Origin: Streptomyces flaveolus | Lineage (GTDB): Bacteria; Actinomycetota; Actinomycetes; Streptomycetales; Streptomycetaceae | Length of the DNA: 64,000 nt | NCBI RefSeq assembly: GCF_000716535.1 | Contig: NZ_JNWV01000004.1 | Location: 248,001-312,000 of the forward strand | Direction: 5' to 3' | Shown here: piece by piece, positions 26,186-34,979 of the stretch | Numbering within the stretch: position 1 is the stretch's first letter | Layout of the letters: each line of letters starts with the position of its first letter | Program-made: the position numbers and the translations under genes | The notes under the pieces: model-generated | Database searches by the model: none | Seen by the model: only the letters and a program-made list of their open reading frames with translations | What the model was told of the DNA's origin: nothing

Positions 26186-26380
26186 TACTGCCGCCTACCG
26201 GGGTCAGCGGTGGGGGTACCCAGGCCTTCCCTCAGGGGGGAGGGTGCGGGCGGGTGCTCGGAAGGGTTGCCCTACGGCGTCGTCCCGGGCGGGAGTCGGC
26301 CGATTCACCCCAGGATCGGTGGGTCCCCGGCTCCGGGCACCGTGCGGGGCGCGCCGGATTCGGCGGAGGCCGCGCGGCCC
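26186..26380 (-). ncRNA. ydaO/yuaA-type c-di-AMP riboswitch
   Basis: Read on the minus strand, the leader contains the class hallmarks in order: CCGGGGACCC followed by TGGGGTGAATC (plus coordinates 26302-26312), then a GTAGGG-N-CCTTCCGA segment, and finally CTGACCCCGGTAGGCGG (ending near plus 26191). In actinobacteria this riboswitch binds c-di-AMP and turns off NlpC/P60 and Rpf-type cell-wall hydrolase genes, matching the gene that starts at 26167. A candidate promoter -10 (TAGGTT, plus 26420-26425) lies upstream. The exact 5' boundary is approximate. Confidence 0.88.
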
Positions 26381-26419
26381 GGCGACGTTCGCCGGAGTGG
26401 GGTCGTGCGGCCTGACGGA

Positions 26420-26425
26420 AACCTA
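26420..26425 (-). promoter_or_regulatory. Candidate -10 of the riboswitch-NlpC transcript
   Basis: On the minus strand TAGGTT occurs in the sequence GGCTAGGTTTCCG, about 45 bp before the riboswitch core. It fits the TANNNT form; the -35 is not clear. Confidence 0.4.
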
Positions 26426-26648
26426 GCCAACTCGTGTGTCTTCTGTGAAGGTTGGTGCGCGGTTTGTCCGATACATTTCCGTGACCTTTTCTCTGGGTGC
26501 TAGGACATTCACGTACGGGTGACCAGGTGCTTCCGGTGCGTGAGTGGTCGGCGCCCCTGATGGACGCGAAGATCAACTCTCGTCCGGAGCCGCCATGTTC
26601 CGGGGACCGCGACCGGTTGTCGGTGGGGCGCCCTAGACTCGTAGAGCG

Positions 26649-29165
26649 ATGAGCAGCCTCTTTGACGACAGCTTCCTGGCGGACCTCCAGACCCCTCGCG
26701 GGCACGAGGAGGAAACTCCGCCGCCGCCCGAGGACGATCACGGTCCGGAGCCGCTTCCGGACGATCTGTTCGGCGGGAAGTTCGACGTGCCACCGGAGCG
26801 ATGGGGGTCCCCCCGCTCGAGCGAAGCCGAGAGCGGGGGAGGCTACTACCGCGACGGCGCCCCCCGCTCCGTCCTCGACGCGGCGGCACTGCTGGAGGGG
26901 CTGAACGAGAACCAGCGCGCCGCGGTCGTGCACGCCGGCTCCCCGCTGCTCATCGTCGCCGGCGCCGGCTCCGGCAAGACCCGCGTGCTGACCCACCGCA
27001 TCGCCTACCTGCTCGCCGAGCGAAACGTCCACCCGGGCCAGATCCTCGCGATCACCTTCACCAACAAGGCCGCGGGCGAGATGAAGGAGCGCGTCGAGCA
27101 GCTCGTCGGCCCGCGCGCGAACGCGATGTGGGTGATGACCTTCCACAGCGCGTGCGTGCGCATCCTGCGGCGCGAGAGCAAGAAGCTCGGCTTCACCTCG
27201 TCGTTCTCGATCTACGACGCCGCCGACAGCAAGCGCCTGATGGCCCTGGTCTGCCGCGACCTGGAGCTCGACCCCAAGCGCTTCCCGCCGAAGTCCTTCA
27301 GCGCCAAGATCAGCAACCTGAAGAACGAGCTGATCGACGAAGAGGACTTCGCCGCCCAGGCCACCGACGGCTTCGAGAAGACCCTGGCGCAAGCCTACGC
27401 CCTGTACCAGTCGCGGCTGCGCGAGGCGAACGCGCTGGACTTCGACGACCTGATCATGACGACGGTCAACCTGCTGCGCGCCTTCCCGGACGTCGCCGAG
27501 CACTACCGCCGCCGCTTCCGGCACGTCCTGGTGGACGAGTACCAGGACACCAACCACGCCCAGTACGCGCTCGTGCGGGAACTCGTCGGCACCGGGGAAC
27601 ACGATGAGGACACCCCGCCCAGCGAGTACGACACCCCGCCCGCCGAACTCTGCGTCGTGGGTGACGCGGACCAGTCGATCTACGCCTTCCGCGGTGCGAC
27701 GATCCGCAACATCCTCCAGTTCGAGGAGGACTACCCGAACGCGACGACGATCCTGCTGGAGCAGAACTACCGCTCCACGCAGACCATCCTGTCCGCCGCC
27801 AACGCGGTCATCGAGCGCAACGAGTCCCGCCGCCCGAAGAACCTGTGGACCAACGCCGGCCAGGGCGCCCGGATCGTCGGGTACGTCGCCGACACCGAGC
27901 ACGACGAGGCCCAGTTCGTCGCCGAGGAGATAGACCGCCTGGTCGACGCGGGCCACGCGCGCGCGGGAGACGTCGCCGTCTTCTACCGCACCAACGCCCA
28001 GTCCCGTGTCTTCGAAGAGATCTTCATCCGCGTCGGCCTGCCCTACAAGGTCGTCGGCGGTGTCCGCTTCTACGAGCGCAAGGAGGTCCGGGACGTCCTC
28101 GCCTACCTGCGTGTCCTCGCCAACCCCGAGGACTCGGTGCCGCTGCGCCGCATCCTCAACGTGCCCAAGCGGGGCATCGGCGAGCGCGCGGAGGCGATGG
28201 TCGACGCCCTCGCCCAGCGCGAGAAGATCAGCTTCCCGCAGGCCCTGAAGCGGGTGGACGAGGCCTACGGCATGGCCGCGCGGTCCACCAACGCGGTCAA
28301 GCGGTTCAACACGCTGATGGAGGACCTGCGGACGATCGTCGAGTCCGGCGCCGGACCGGCCACCGTGCTGGAGGCCGTCCTCGAGCGCACCGGTTACCTG
28401 GCCGAGTTGCAGGCCTCCACCGACCCGCAGGACGAGACCCGGATCGAGAACCTTCAGGAACTCGCCGCTGTGGCCCTGGAGTTCGAGCAGGAGCGGGGCG
28501 AGGGTGAGCAGGGGACCCTGGCCGACTTCCTGGAGCAGGTCGCCCTGGTCGCCGACTCCGACCAGATCCCGGACGAGGAGGACGGCGACGGCGTCATCAC
28601 GCTGATGACCCTGCACACCGCCAAGGGCCTGGAGTTTCCGGTCGTGTTCCTGACCGGCATGGAGGACGGCGTCTTCCCGCACATGCGCGCCCTCGGCGAG
28701 ACCAAGGAACTGGAGGAGGAGCGGCGCCTGGCGTACGTCGGCATCACGCGTGCGCGGGAGCGGCTCTACCTCACGCGGTCGGCGATGCGCAGCGCCTGGG
28801 GCCAGCCGTCGTACAACCCGCCCTCCCGGTTCCTGGAGGAGATCCCGCCCGCCCACGTGGAGTGGAAGCGGACCGGGGCGACGGCGCCCATGGCCTCCGG
28901 GCCGGCGTCCGGGATCGCCGCCTCGCTGTCCTCGACCCGTTCGCGCTCCTCGGCGTCGGGCGCGCCCGGCTTCGCCACACGGCGCACGGCGGAGAAGCCG
29001 GTGGTCGCGCTGGCGGTCGGGGACCGCGTCACGCACGACCAGTTCGGGCTCGGCACGGTCGTCGCGGTGAAGGGGACGGGCGCGAACGCGGAGGCGACGA
29101 TCGACTTCGGCGACACCAAACCGAAGCGGCTGCTGCTGCGGTACGCGCCGGTGGAGAAGCTGTAG
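26649..29165 (+). CDS. pcrA: ATP-dependent DNA helicase PcrA/UvrD
   Basis: An 838-residue superfamily 1A helicase that unwinds DNA 3' to 5' in repair and replication-conflict resolution. Motifs are in order: LNENQRAAV (Q motif), AGAGSGKTRVLTHR (Walker A), TFTNKAAGEMKER (Ia), VDEYQDTN (II), VGDADQSIYAFRGA (III), LEQNYRST (IV), LMTLHTAKGLEF (V) and AYVGITRARERL (VI). The C-terminal 70 residues form a Tudor-like module (VGDRVTHDQFGLGTVV) that in relatives contacts RNA polymerase. The N-terminal 75 residues are poorly conserved and include an in-frame copy of a palindromic repeat at 26803-26842. A terminator hairpin follows the stop. Confidence 0.97.
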   Translation: MSSLFDDSFLADLQTPRGHEEETPPPPEDDHGPEPLPDDLFGGKFDVPPERWGSPRSSEAESGGGYYRDGAPRSVLDAAALLEGLNENQRAAVVHAGSPLLIVAGAGSGKTRVLTHRIAYLLAERNVHPGQILAITFTNKAAGEMKERVEQLVGPRANAMWVMTFHSACVRILRRESKKLGFTSSFSIYDAADSKRLMALVCRDLELDPKRFPPKSFSAKISNLKNELIDEEDFAAQATDGFEKTLAQAYALYQSRLREANALDFDDLIMTTVNLLRAFPDVAEHYRRRFRHVLVDEYQDTNHAQYALVRELVGTGEHDEDTPPSEYDTPPAELCVVGDADQSIYAFRGATIRNILQFEEDYPNATTILLEQNYRSTQTILSAANAVIERNESRRPKNLWTNAGQGARIVGYVADTEHDEAQFVAEEIDRLVDAGHARAGDVAVFYRTNAQSRVFEEIFIRVGLPYKVVGGVRFYERKEVRDVLAYLRVLANPEDSVPLRRILNVPKRGIGERAEAMVDALAQREKISFPQALKRVDEAYGMAARSTNAVKRFNTLMEDLRTIVESGAGPATVLEAVLERTGYLAELQASTDPQDETRIENLQELAAVALEFEQERGEGEQGTLADFLEQVALVADSDQIPDEEDGDGVITLMTLHTAKGLEFPVVFLTGMEDGVFPHMRALGETKELEEERRLAYVGITRARERLYLTRSAMRSAWGQPSYNPPSRFLEEIPPAHVEWKRTGATAPMASGPASGIAASLSSTRSRSSASGAPGFATRRTAEKPVVALAVGDRVTHDQFGLGTVVAVKGTGANAEATIDFGDTKPKRLLLRYAPVEKL
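26803..26842. repeat. Palindromic Streptomyces-type repetitive element inside pcrA
   Basis: The element consists of two arms, TCCCCCCGCTC and GAGCGGGGGA, flanking a core GAGCGAAGCCGA. Similar palindromes with the same core are familiar from intergenic spacers of Streptomyces genomes. Here it sits in frame in the variable N-terminal linker of the helicase and adds about 13 residues (GSPRSSEAESGGG). No second copy was noticed in this window. Confidence 0.7.
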
Positions 29166-29176
29166 CGGACTGAAAA

Positions 29177-29200
29177 GGGCCCCGCTGAGCAGCGGGGCCC
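29177..29200. terminator. Bidirectional terminator between pcrA and the M23 gene
   Basis: GGGCCCCGCT (29177-29186) and AGCGGGGCCC (29191-29200) form a perfect ten-base stem with a GAGC loop. It begins 12 bp after the pcrA stop and ends six bases before the convergent stop codon, so it can serve both genes. Confidence 0.85.
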
Positions 29201-29206
29201 CTGGGT

Positions 29207-30739
29207 CTACGTGGGATTCAGTCCGTGGCTCCGCAGCCACGGCAGCGGGTCTATGGCCGCCCCGCCCGCCGGCCGCACCTCGAAATGCAGGTGGGGACCG
29301 GTGGAGTTGCCGGAGTTGCCGGAGTGACCGATCGGCTGGCCGGCCTTGACGGTCGTACCGGAGGCGACTGTGTAGCTGGAGAGGTGGCAGTACCAGGTCT
29401 CCGTGCCGTCCTTCGCCGTCACGATCATCATGTTGCCGTAGGCACTGTTCCACTTGGTGGTGACGGTGCCGTCGGTGGCGGCCATCACCGTGGTGCCGTA
29501 GGAGACCGGGAAGTCGATGCCGGTGTGCACCGACATCCAGTTGATGCCCGCCTGGCCGAAGTAGGCGCTGAGTCCGTGCTGCGCGACCGGCAGCGCGAAC
29601 TTGGGCCGCAGCCGCTCCTTGAGCGCGGCCTCCGCCGCCGCCTTCTTCTTCTCCAGCTCCTGCTGCGCCTTGAGGTCGATCCGCTCCTGCGTACGGCTCG
29701 CCCGGTCGGCGAAGTCGTCGGCCCCGGCGGAGAGCGTCTTGAGCTGGCTGTCCAGTTTGCTGTTGGCGACGGACGGCTTGACCGGCTGCGCGTCCGAGGC
29801 GGTGGTGGCGGTGTCCTGGGAGTCGTCGGTGAATGCGCCGACCGAGGCGGCGGCGATCCCGGCCACCCCCATCACACAGGCCGACGGCACGGCGACGGTC
29901 AGCAGCGCGGAGCGCTTGGCGGGCGTACGGCGCCGTGAGCGCGCCCCGCCACGCGAGCCCGCGCGGGTCGTCGGCGCCGGGGTGACCTCTTCCTGCTCGT
30001 CCAGCAAGCCGGTCACGGCGGGCAGTTCGCCGGTGGAGTCCGACTCGCCCTCAGCGGGGGGCTGTTCGTCGAAGGCCGTGTCCTCGTACGACACGTGCTC
30101 GAAGGTCGCGGTCGCCTGCGGGTCGCCCGACTGCTCGAACGTGGTCTGCGGATCGCCGACCGCCTCGAAGGTCGCGGTGGCCTGCTGATCGAACGGTTCG
30201 CCACCCGGCTCGGACTGCGTCGGCACGCTCTGGCCCACGGAGTTCCACTGCGTGGCGTCGTACGTGCCCGTGTCGAAGGTCTGGGTGCCCCACTCCCACT
30301 GCTGGGTGGGGTCGGCGCCGCCGGTCGAGTCCGGCTGCACCCAGGCGCTGGAGTCCCACTGGCCGCTGACGTCGTTCCCGGTGGCCTGCGCGGGGACGGT
30401 CCAGGCGGTGCTGTCGTAGACACCGGAGTCGTACGTGGCGTACTGCTGCGCCGCGTACGGGTCGTAGGCCGGGGTCTGGGCGGTGCCGGTCTGCCAGTGC
30501 GTGGTGTCGTAGGCGCCGGTGGTCTGCTCGCTGCCCGGAAGGCTGCCGAAGAGCGGGTCGGTGTGGAAGGCCGAGGTGCTTCCGGGCTCACCGGCAAAAC
30601 CAGTGGCGTCGTAACCGCCGTACGTGGTGAGGTCGTCGTAGGGAGCTTCCTGTGCCCCGTACGGCGCGTAGTGCGCGGTGGAGGCATCGGAAGCCGGGGC
30701 CGGGGTGGTCATGGTCCCCGACGGGTGACGATCGTTCAC
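29207..30739 (-). CDS. M23 family metallopeptidase, membrane-anchored, with W/Y-rich cytoplasmic repeats
   Basis: A 510-residue protein starting at GTG 30739. The first 265 residues lack a signal peptide and contain irregular repeats of the form AYDTTHW, YDSTAW, TYDATQW and PQTTFEQSGDPQATATFEH. A basic stretch (SRRRTPAKR) and a transmembrane helix follow near 285-310, then a coiled coil rich in Lys/Ala/Glu, and a C-terminal LytM domain with Zn ligands HTGID and HLHFE. This is a type II membrane protein that presents a cell-wall endopeptidase domain outside. The long intracellular repeat region may bind a cytoskeletal or division partner (inference). It is convergent with pcrA. Confidence 0.86.
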   Translation of the reverse strand: MNDRHPSGTMTTPAPASDASTAHYAPYGAQEAPYDDLTTYGGYDATGFAGEPGSTSAFHTDPLFGSLPGSEQTTGAYDTTHWQTGTAQTPAYDPYAAQQYATYDSGVYDSTAWTVPAQATGNDVSGQWDSSAWVQPDSTGGADPTQQWEWGTQTFDTGTYDATQWNSVGQSVPTQSEPGGEPFDQQATATFEAVGDPQTTFEQSGDPQATATFEHVSYEDTAFDEQPPAEGESDSTGELPAVTGLLDEQEEVTPAPTTRAGSRGGARSRRRTPAKRSALLTVAVPSACVMGVAGIAAASVGAFTDDSQDTATTASDAQPVKPSVANSKLDSQLKTLSAGADDFADRASRTQERIDLKAQQELEKKKAAAEAALKERLRPKFALPVAQHGLSAYFGQAGINWMSVHTGIDFPVSYGTTVMAATDGTVTTKWNSAYGNMMIVTAKDGTETWYCHLSSYTVASGTTVKAGQPIGHSGNSGNSTGPHLHFEVRPAGGAAIDPLPWLRSHGLNPT

Positions 30740-30992
30740 CAACTTCTCTTTCGCCTCGACAACAGGGGCTGCCAGAGCAGTGCGGCGACTGTACCCGGCG
30801 GTACCTGGGCGCGACAATCTTCGGCCTGTTTCGCGTGGGCCGGAAAGGGGCATTCGGCTGTGTTTCGGGGCCCCAGGGCGCGAGCTTGGCCTTGCGTTCG
30901 AAGAATGTTCGATGTCGATCGGCGAGGTACGGGCTGTGCGTCGGCGATGCGTCGGCTGTGTACGGGCTCGGCGATCCGGCCCGCAGCCGGAC

Positions 30993-31844
30993 TCAGGCCA
31001 CCGTCAGGCCGTCGGCGGCCCGGTCCCCGGAGTGCGGGGTGTCCAGCGCCTCGCGTATCCCGGCCGCCACGGCGGGATGCACGGGCAGGGCGAGATGGCC
31101 GATGCCGGTCACCCGGATGTTCTGCGCGTCCAGGTCGGGGTGGACCAGGCAGGCCGTCTCCAGCGGGTCCATCAGGGAGTCCAGGTCACTCCAGAAGCTC
31201 ACGAAGCGGGTCCGGCAACCGGGCGCGGGCCGGGCCAGCTCCTCGATCACCGCGGAGCCGGGCCGCATCTGCCGCACGATCGGGTGCGCGTCCGCCAGGG
31301 GCGCCACCCGGGTCCCGGAGTGCGGTGTGCCGAGGGTGACCAGCGTGCGTACCCGCAGGTCACCGCCCAGGCACTGAGCGTAGTAGCGCGCTATCAGGCC
31401 CCCGAGGCTGTGCCCGACGATGTCGACCCGGGCACTGCCGGTGCGCTCGCAGATCTCCTCGATGTGCCGGCCGAGCAGCTCGGCCGCTATGCGAATGTCG
31501 CACGTCAGCGGGGAGTAGTTGAGTGACTCCACGCGGTGCCTGCCGTGCTGGGCGAGGGTGCGGCGGAGCAGGACGAACACCGAACGGTTGTCGATGAAGC
31601 CGTGCAGCAGCACGACCGGTGTGGTGGGGCGGACCGGCAGCCGGGCGGCGCCGTCCGGCGCGGGCAGGGCGCCGGAGCGCCGTTCCTGGACCAGGCCGGT
31701 CGGATACAGCAGGAGGTGACCCGCCAGGATCGCCGCCTCCAGGGCCGTCGCCCGCAGCAGCGTCATGGACAGTCCGGCCAGTCTGCCGGGCCACAGACGG
31801 CGGCAGAGCGGGAGGAAGAGCGGCAAAACCCCGGTGACCTTCAT
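30993..31844 (-). CDS. Lipase-like alpha/beta hydrolase
   Basis: A 283-residue protein. AGGAGGT lies seven bases before the ATG at 31844. The N-terminal 50 residues are hydrophobic with a long helix ([17 protein letters not shown]), which suggests membrane association or export. The alpha/beta-hydrolase core carries the oxyanion motif VVLLHGFID, the nucleophile elbow GHSLGG, an Asp in the HPDLDAQ region and a His in [11 protein letters not shown]. Family members are triacylglycerol lipases or esterases of the actinobacterial lipase-2 type. It is divergent from icmB (223 bp). Confidence 0.85.
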   Translation of the reverse strand: MKVTGVLPLFLPLCRRLWPGRLAGLSMTLLRATALEAAILAGHLLLYPTGLVQERRSGALPAPDGAARLPVRPTTPVVLLHGFIDNRSVFVLLRRTLAQHGRHRVESLNYSPLTCDIRIAAELLGRHIEEICERTGSARVDIVGHSLGGLIARYYAQCLGGDLRVRTLVTLGTPHSGTRVAPLADAHPIVRQMRPGSAVIEELARPAPGCRTRFVSFWSDLDSLMDPLETACLVHPDLDAQNIRVTGIGHLALPVHPAVAAGIREALDTPHSGDRAADGLTVA

Positions 31845-32026
31845 GGGCCGACCTCCTGTCGGCACACCGGGGGACGGCTCGACCCCCGTGTGCCCTCATG
31901 TCCCACCATGTGATTTCCCCCTCGCCGCGCACCGTAAAACTGCCGCTTGCGAGATGCTGGAGATAACGTTCGTTCACTTCGCGACGGTGGCGGAACGCGC
32001 CAAAAGTGCGGTACTTGTCGATACGG

Positions 32027-32046
32027 ACGGAAGCGATCGCTTCCGT
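32027..32046. promoter_or_regulatory. Perfect 20-bp palindrome upstream of icmB
   Basis: ACGGAAGCGATCGCTTCCGT is fully self-complementary. It ends 21 bp before the icmB ATG and immediately follows a GATACG element that could serve as a -10, so it is well placed to be an operator for a dimeric repressor. Confidence 0.6.
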
Positions 32047-32067
32047 GGTCGCTTGATGGAGGCAGTG

Positions 32068-32490
32068 ATGGGTGTGGCAGCCGGTCCGATCCGCGTGGTG
32101 GTCGCCAAGCCGGGGCTCGACGGCCACGATCGTGGGGCCAAGGTCATCGCGCGGGCCCTGCGCGACGCCGGTATGGAGGTCATCTACACCGGGCTCCACC
32201 AGACGCCGGAACAGATCGTCGACACCGCCATCCAGGAGGACGCCGACGCGATCGGCCTGTCCATCCTCTCCGGCGCCCACAACACGCTGTTCGCCGCGGT
32301 CATCGAGCTGCTGAAGGAGCGGGAGGCCGAGGACATCCTCGTCTTCGGCGGCGGCATCATCCCGGACGAGGACATCCCGCCGCTGAAGGAGAAGGGCGTC
32401 GCGGAGATCTTCACCCCCGGGGCGACGACCGCGTCGATCGTGGAGTGGGTCCGGGAGAACGTCCGCCAGCCGGCGGCCTCGGGGGGCTGA
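32068..32490 (+). CDS. icmB: Isobutyryl-CoA mutase small (cobalamin-binding) subunit
   Basis: A 140-residue B12-binding subunit. The cobalamin motif DGHDRGAK (D-x-H-x2-G) is near residue 17, followed by LSILSGAHN (the second signature) and VFGGGIIP (the third). Length and sequence fit the small subunit of coenzyme-B12-dependent isobutyryl-CoA mutase, which interconverts isobutyryl-CoA and n-butyryl-CoA with the large subunit IcmA. No large subunit is in the window; in Streptomyces it is encoded elsewhere. GGAGG (32058-32062) supports the ATG at 32068 over the ATG at 32056. A 20-bp palindrome lies just upstream. No B12 riboswitch is visible. Confidence 0.9.
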   Translation: MGVAAGPIRVVVAKPGLDGHDRGAKVIARALRDAGMEVIYTGLHQTPEQIVDTAIQEDADAIGLSILSGAHNTLFAAVIELLKEREAEDILVFGGGIIPDEDIPPLKEKGVAEIFTPGATTASIVEWVRENVRQPAASGG

Positions 32491-33009
32491 ACGGCTGCCG
32501 TCGGCGGTCGCGGTCCGCTTCCGGCGGCTGCCGGTTGCTCCGCCCGGCCTGAGGCTGTCCTAAGGCCGTTACGCGGGTGCGTGGTTGTCTTCGCTTGGTT
32601 GACGTGGCTGCCCTCCCGTGGTGCGCGGGTGTTTTCGGCGGTTGCGTCGTTGTCTTCACCTGGTTGACGCGACTGCGACTGCCTCCCGCGGCTGGCGGGT
32701 GTTTTCGAGGTTGTGGTCCGTTTCCGTCCGGTCTGCGGTTGTCCTGGGGCCGTTGCGCCGGCGTTTCGGCGGTTGCGCGGTTGTCTTCGCCTGGTTGACG
32801 CGGCTGCTCCCGTGGGCTGCGGGGCCGTTTTCCGGGGTTCCGGGTCTGCTTCTGCCCGGTCCGCGGCAGCCCTTCGGCTGTTTGCGGGGGGTGCTTCTGC
32901 CCGGTCCACCAGCCCTTCGGCTGTTCACGCGGGCGCTTCCGCCCGGTCCACCAGCCCTTCGGCTGTTCACGCGGGCGCTTCCGCCCGGTTCGCGGCTGCC
33001 CGAGGGCCG
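32491..33009. repeat. 519-bp non-coding region of degenerate tandem repeats
   Basis: The gap between the convergent icmB and DUF5691-like genes is filled with decayed repeats. A 42-bp unit starting GCTTCCGCCCGGTCCACCAG occurs at 32893 and 32935, with partial copies on both sides. A 27-bp unit beginning GTTGTCTTCGCCTGG occurs at 32584, 32649 and 32780. Read on the minus strand, the repeats resemble the 3' end of the DUF5691-like gene (compare the 33015-33110 segment), as if the gene end had been serially duplicated. No gene is supported. Confidence 0.75.
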
Positions 33010-34917
33010 TCATGCGGCTGCTTCCGGGGGCTGGGTGTCTCTCTTCGCCGGTTGCGCGGCCGCCTCCCGTGGCTGTGCGGGCGTTTCCGGCGGTGTTGTG
33101 GCCGGGGTGGGCGGGGTCAGCTCCCGGGTCATCGTCGCCCGCAGCCTCAGGGTCGTGACCAGCCGCTGGAACGCCTCCGCCCAGTACCCGCCGGCCCCCG
33201 GCGCGGCGTCCTCCCGCTCGTCGGGTATCGCCAGCAACGCCTCCAGCCGGACGGCCTCCGCCGGGTCCAGGCAGCGCTCCGCAAGGCCCATCACCCCGCT
33301 GAAGCTCCACGGGTAACTGCCCGCGTCCCGGGCAATGTTCAGGGCGTCCACGACCGCCTGGCCCAGCGGCGGAGCCCAGGGGACCGCGCACACCCCGAGC
33401 AACTGGAACGCCTCTGACAGGCCGTGCGTGGCGATGAACCCGGCGACCCACGCGGCCCGTTCCGCCGGCCCCAGCGCGGCCAGCAGCTTCGCCCGCTCCG
33501 CCAGGGACACCGCGCCCGGTCCGCCCGCCTCCGGTGCCGACGGCGACCCGAGCAGCGCCCGCGACCACGCGGCGTCCCGCTGCCTTACCGCCGCCCGGCA
33601 CCAGGCAGCGTGCAGCTCACCCTGCCAGCCGTCCGTCACCGGCAGGGCCACGATCTCCTGGGGCGTGCGCCCGCCGAGCCGCTGCGACCAGGTGCCGAGC
33701 GGGGCGGCCTCCACCAACTGGCCCAGCCACCACGACCGTTCCCCCCGGCCCGCGGGCGGTGCGGCCACGAGACCGTCCCGCTCCATGCCCGCGTCGCATT
33801 CGAGCGGCGCCTCCACCACGATCGCCGGCGTGCTCCCCGTACGGTCCAGGGCCACGCACGCCGAGGCCCGTACGGCCATCCGGGCGGCGAGCGCCGAGTC
33901 CGGCAGCGCCGACAGCAGTTCCGCCGCGGTCGCCCGGACATTGCGGCTGCGGTCGCCCAACGCCTGCTCCAGGAACGGCTCGTCCGCGTCCGACAGGCCC
34001 GTGCGCAGCGAGTCGAGGAACATCAGCCGGTCCTCCGCCCGCTCCGTCGCCCACGTCGACGCCAGCAGCTCGCGGCCCAGTGCGGGCGTGCGGGCGCGCA
34101 GGGCCCCCAGCAGCGCCGCCCGCTCGGCGAACAGCCCCTCCTCCCACAGCCGGCGCACCGCCTCGGCGTCCCGAGGGTCGGGCAGTGCCGCGCCGCCGCC
34201 GGGGGCCGCGCGCAGGGCGAACCGCCAGTCCGGGTTCAGCCGGGCCAGCCACAGTGCGCGCGGACCGGCGAACGCCAGCGCCGCCGGACGCAGGTCCGTG
34301 CGGCCCCGGGCCGCGTTCAGCAGCGCGGGCAGCAGCTGCGGGGGTGCCGCGTACCCGTGGGCGTTGGCCGCCGCGAGCCACTGTGGGAGCAGTTCCATGA
34401 GGTCCGGGGAGCTGCCCCGCCGGCCGCCGCCCGCGCCGCCGGACCGGTCGGCCAGCAGGGTGGTGAGTCGGCGGACCGCCGGTGCGGGCAGGGCCGGGCG
34501 CGGGTCGGCGGGCGCCGGGTCGGGCCGCCGCGCCGCCCGCGCGGGCCGCAGCCCGGCCCGCCGCCGTACGGTCGCCACGGCCGCCGCGTCGAGCAGTGCC
34601 ATCGGGGCCGGGCGACCCGGTTCGACGTGTGCCGGGGCACGCCGGTCGGTACCGAGAAGCGCGGTGGTGACCAGGTCTTCCCAGGAGGGAGCCGGCGCCT
34701 GCCGGTAGGCCGCTGGGGCCGGCCGGGAGGGCGCCGGGTCCGGTGAGGGGGTTGCCGCCAGGGCCTGTGAGGGGTTCGCGGAGGAGTCGATCGAGTCATC
34801 CGCGGTGCTCGCAGTGTTCGCGGTCTTCGCGGTGTTCATCGAACTCGCCCGGGAGTTCCCCGCATTGCCCGCGTCCCCGTGGGTCGGTGTCCCGTCGCTG
34901 GGCGGTGCCCCGTTCAT
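33010..34917 (-). CDS. DUF5691-like protein of the MoxR-VWA-SWIM cluster
   Basis: A 635-residue protein with a low-complexity N-terminal 75 residues (Asn/Thr/Ser/Ala) and a Pro/Ala-rich C-terminus. The body is alpha-helical with repeated HEAT-like helices, for example DEPFLEQALGDRSRNVRATAAELLSALPDSALAARM, which could be a protein-interaction solenoid. The conserved N-terminal motif is WEDLVTTALLGTDRR. Its gene lies 62 bp downstream of the SWIM gene on the same strand. The pairing of this family with SWIM, MoxR-type ATPase, DUF5682 and VWA proteins is known from other bacteria, including the E. coli yeh region, but no biochemical role has been settled. Confidence 0.78.
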   Translation of the reverse strand: MNGAPPSDGTPTHGDAGNAGNSRASSMNTAKTANTASTADDSIDSSANPSQALAATPSPDPAPSRPAPAAYRQAPAPSWEDLVTTALLGTDRRAPAHVEPGRPAPMALLDAAAVATVRRRAGLRPARAARRPDPAPADPRPALPAPAVRRLTTLLADRSGGAGGGRRGSSPDLMELLPQWLAAANAHGYAAPPQLLPALLNAARGRTDLRPAALAFAGPRALWLARLNPDWRFALRAAPGGGAALPDPRDAEAVRRLWEEGLFAERAALLGALRARTPALGRELLASTWATERAEDRLMFLDSLRTGLSDADEPFLEQALGDRSRNVRATAAELLSALPDSALAARMAVRASACVALDRTGSTPAIVVEAPLECDAGMERDGLVAAPPAGRGERSWWLGQLVEAAPLGTWSQRLGGRTPQEIVALPVTDGWQGELHAAWCRAAVRQRDAAWSRALLGSPSAPEAGGPGAVSLAERAKLLAALGPAERAAWVAGFIATHGLSEAFQLLGVCAVPWAPPLGQAVVDALNIARDAGSYPWSFSGVMGLAERCLDPAEAVRLEALLAIPDEREDAAPGAGGYWAEAFQRLVTTLRLRATMTRELTPPTPATTPPETPAQPREAAAQPAKRDTQPPEAAA

Positions 34918-34979
34918 CGCGTTCCCTTCCCCTCGTTCTTTCCTTCCGCCTTCTTCACTGCCGCTTTGGCCCGCCGGGG

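Noticed and set aside
24731..26503. Long plus-strand reading frame opposite the repeat-rich NlpC/P60 gene
   Set aside because: It has no family motif, and the minus-strand frame has a complete catalytic domain, signal region and riboswitch. The open frame is a by-product of GC bias and repeats.
30880..30930. LexA box near CGTTCGAAGAATGTTCGA
   Set aside because: The half-sites do not have the CGAAC-N4-GTTCG spacing; the match is one base out of register.
31865..32067. B12 riboswitch upstream of icmB
   Set aside because: The 220-bp gap is too short for a cobalamin riboswitch and lacks the B12 box sequence; only the 20-bp palindrome stands out.
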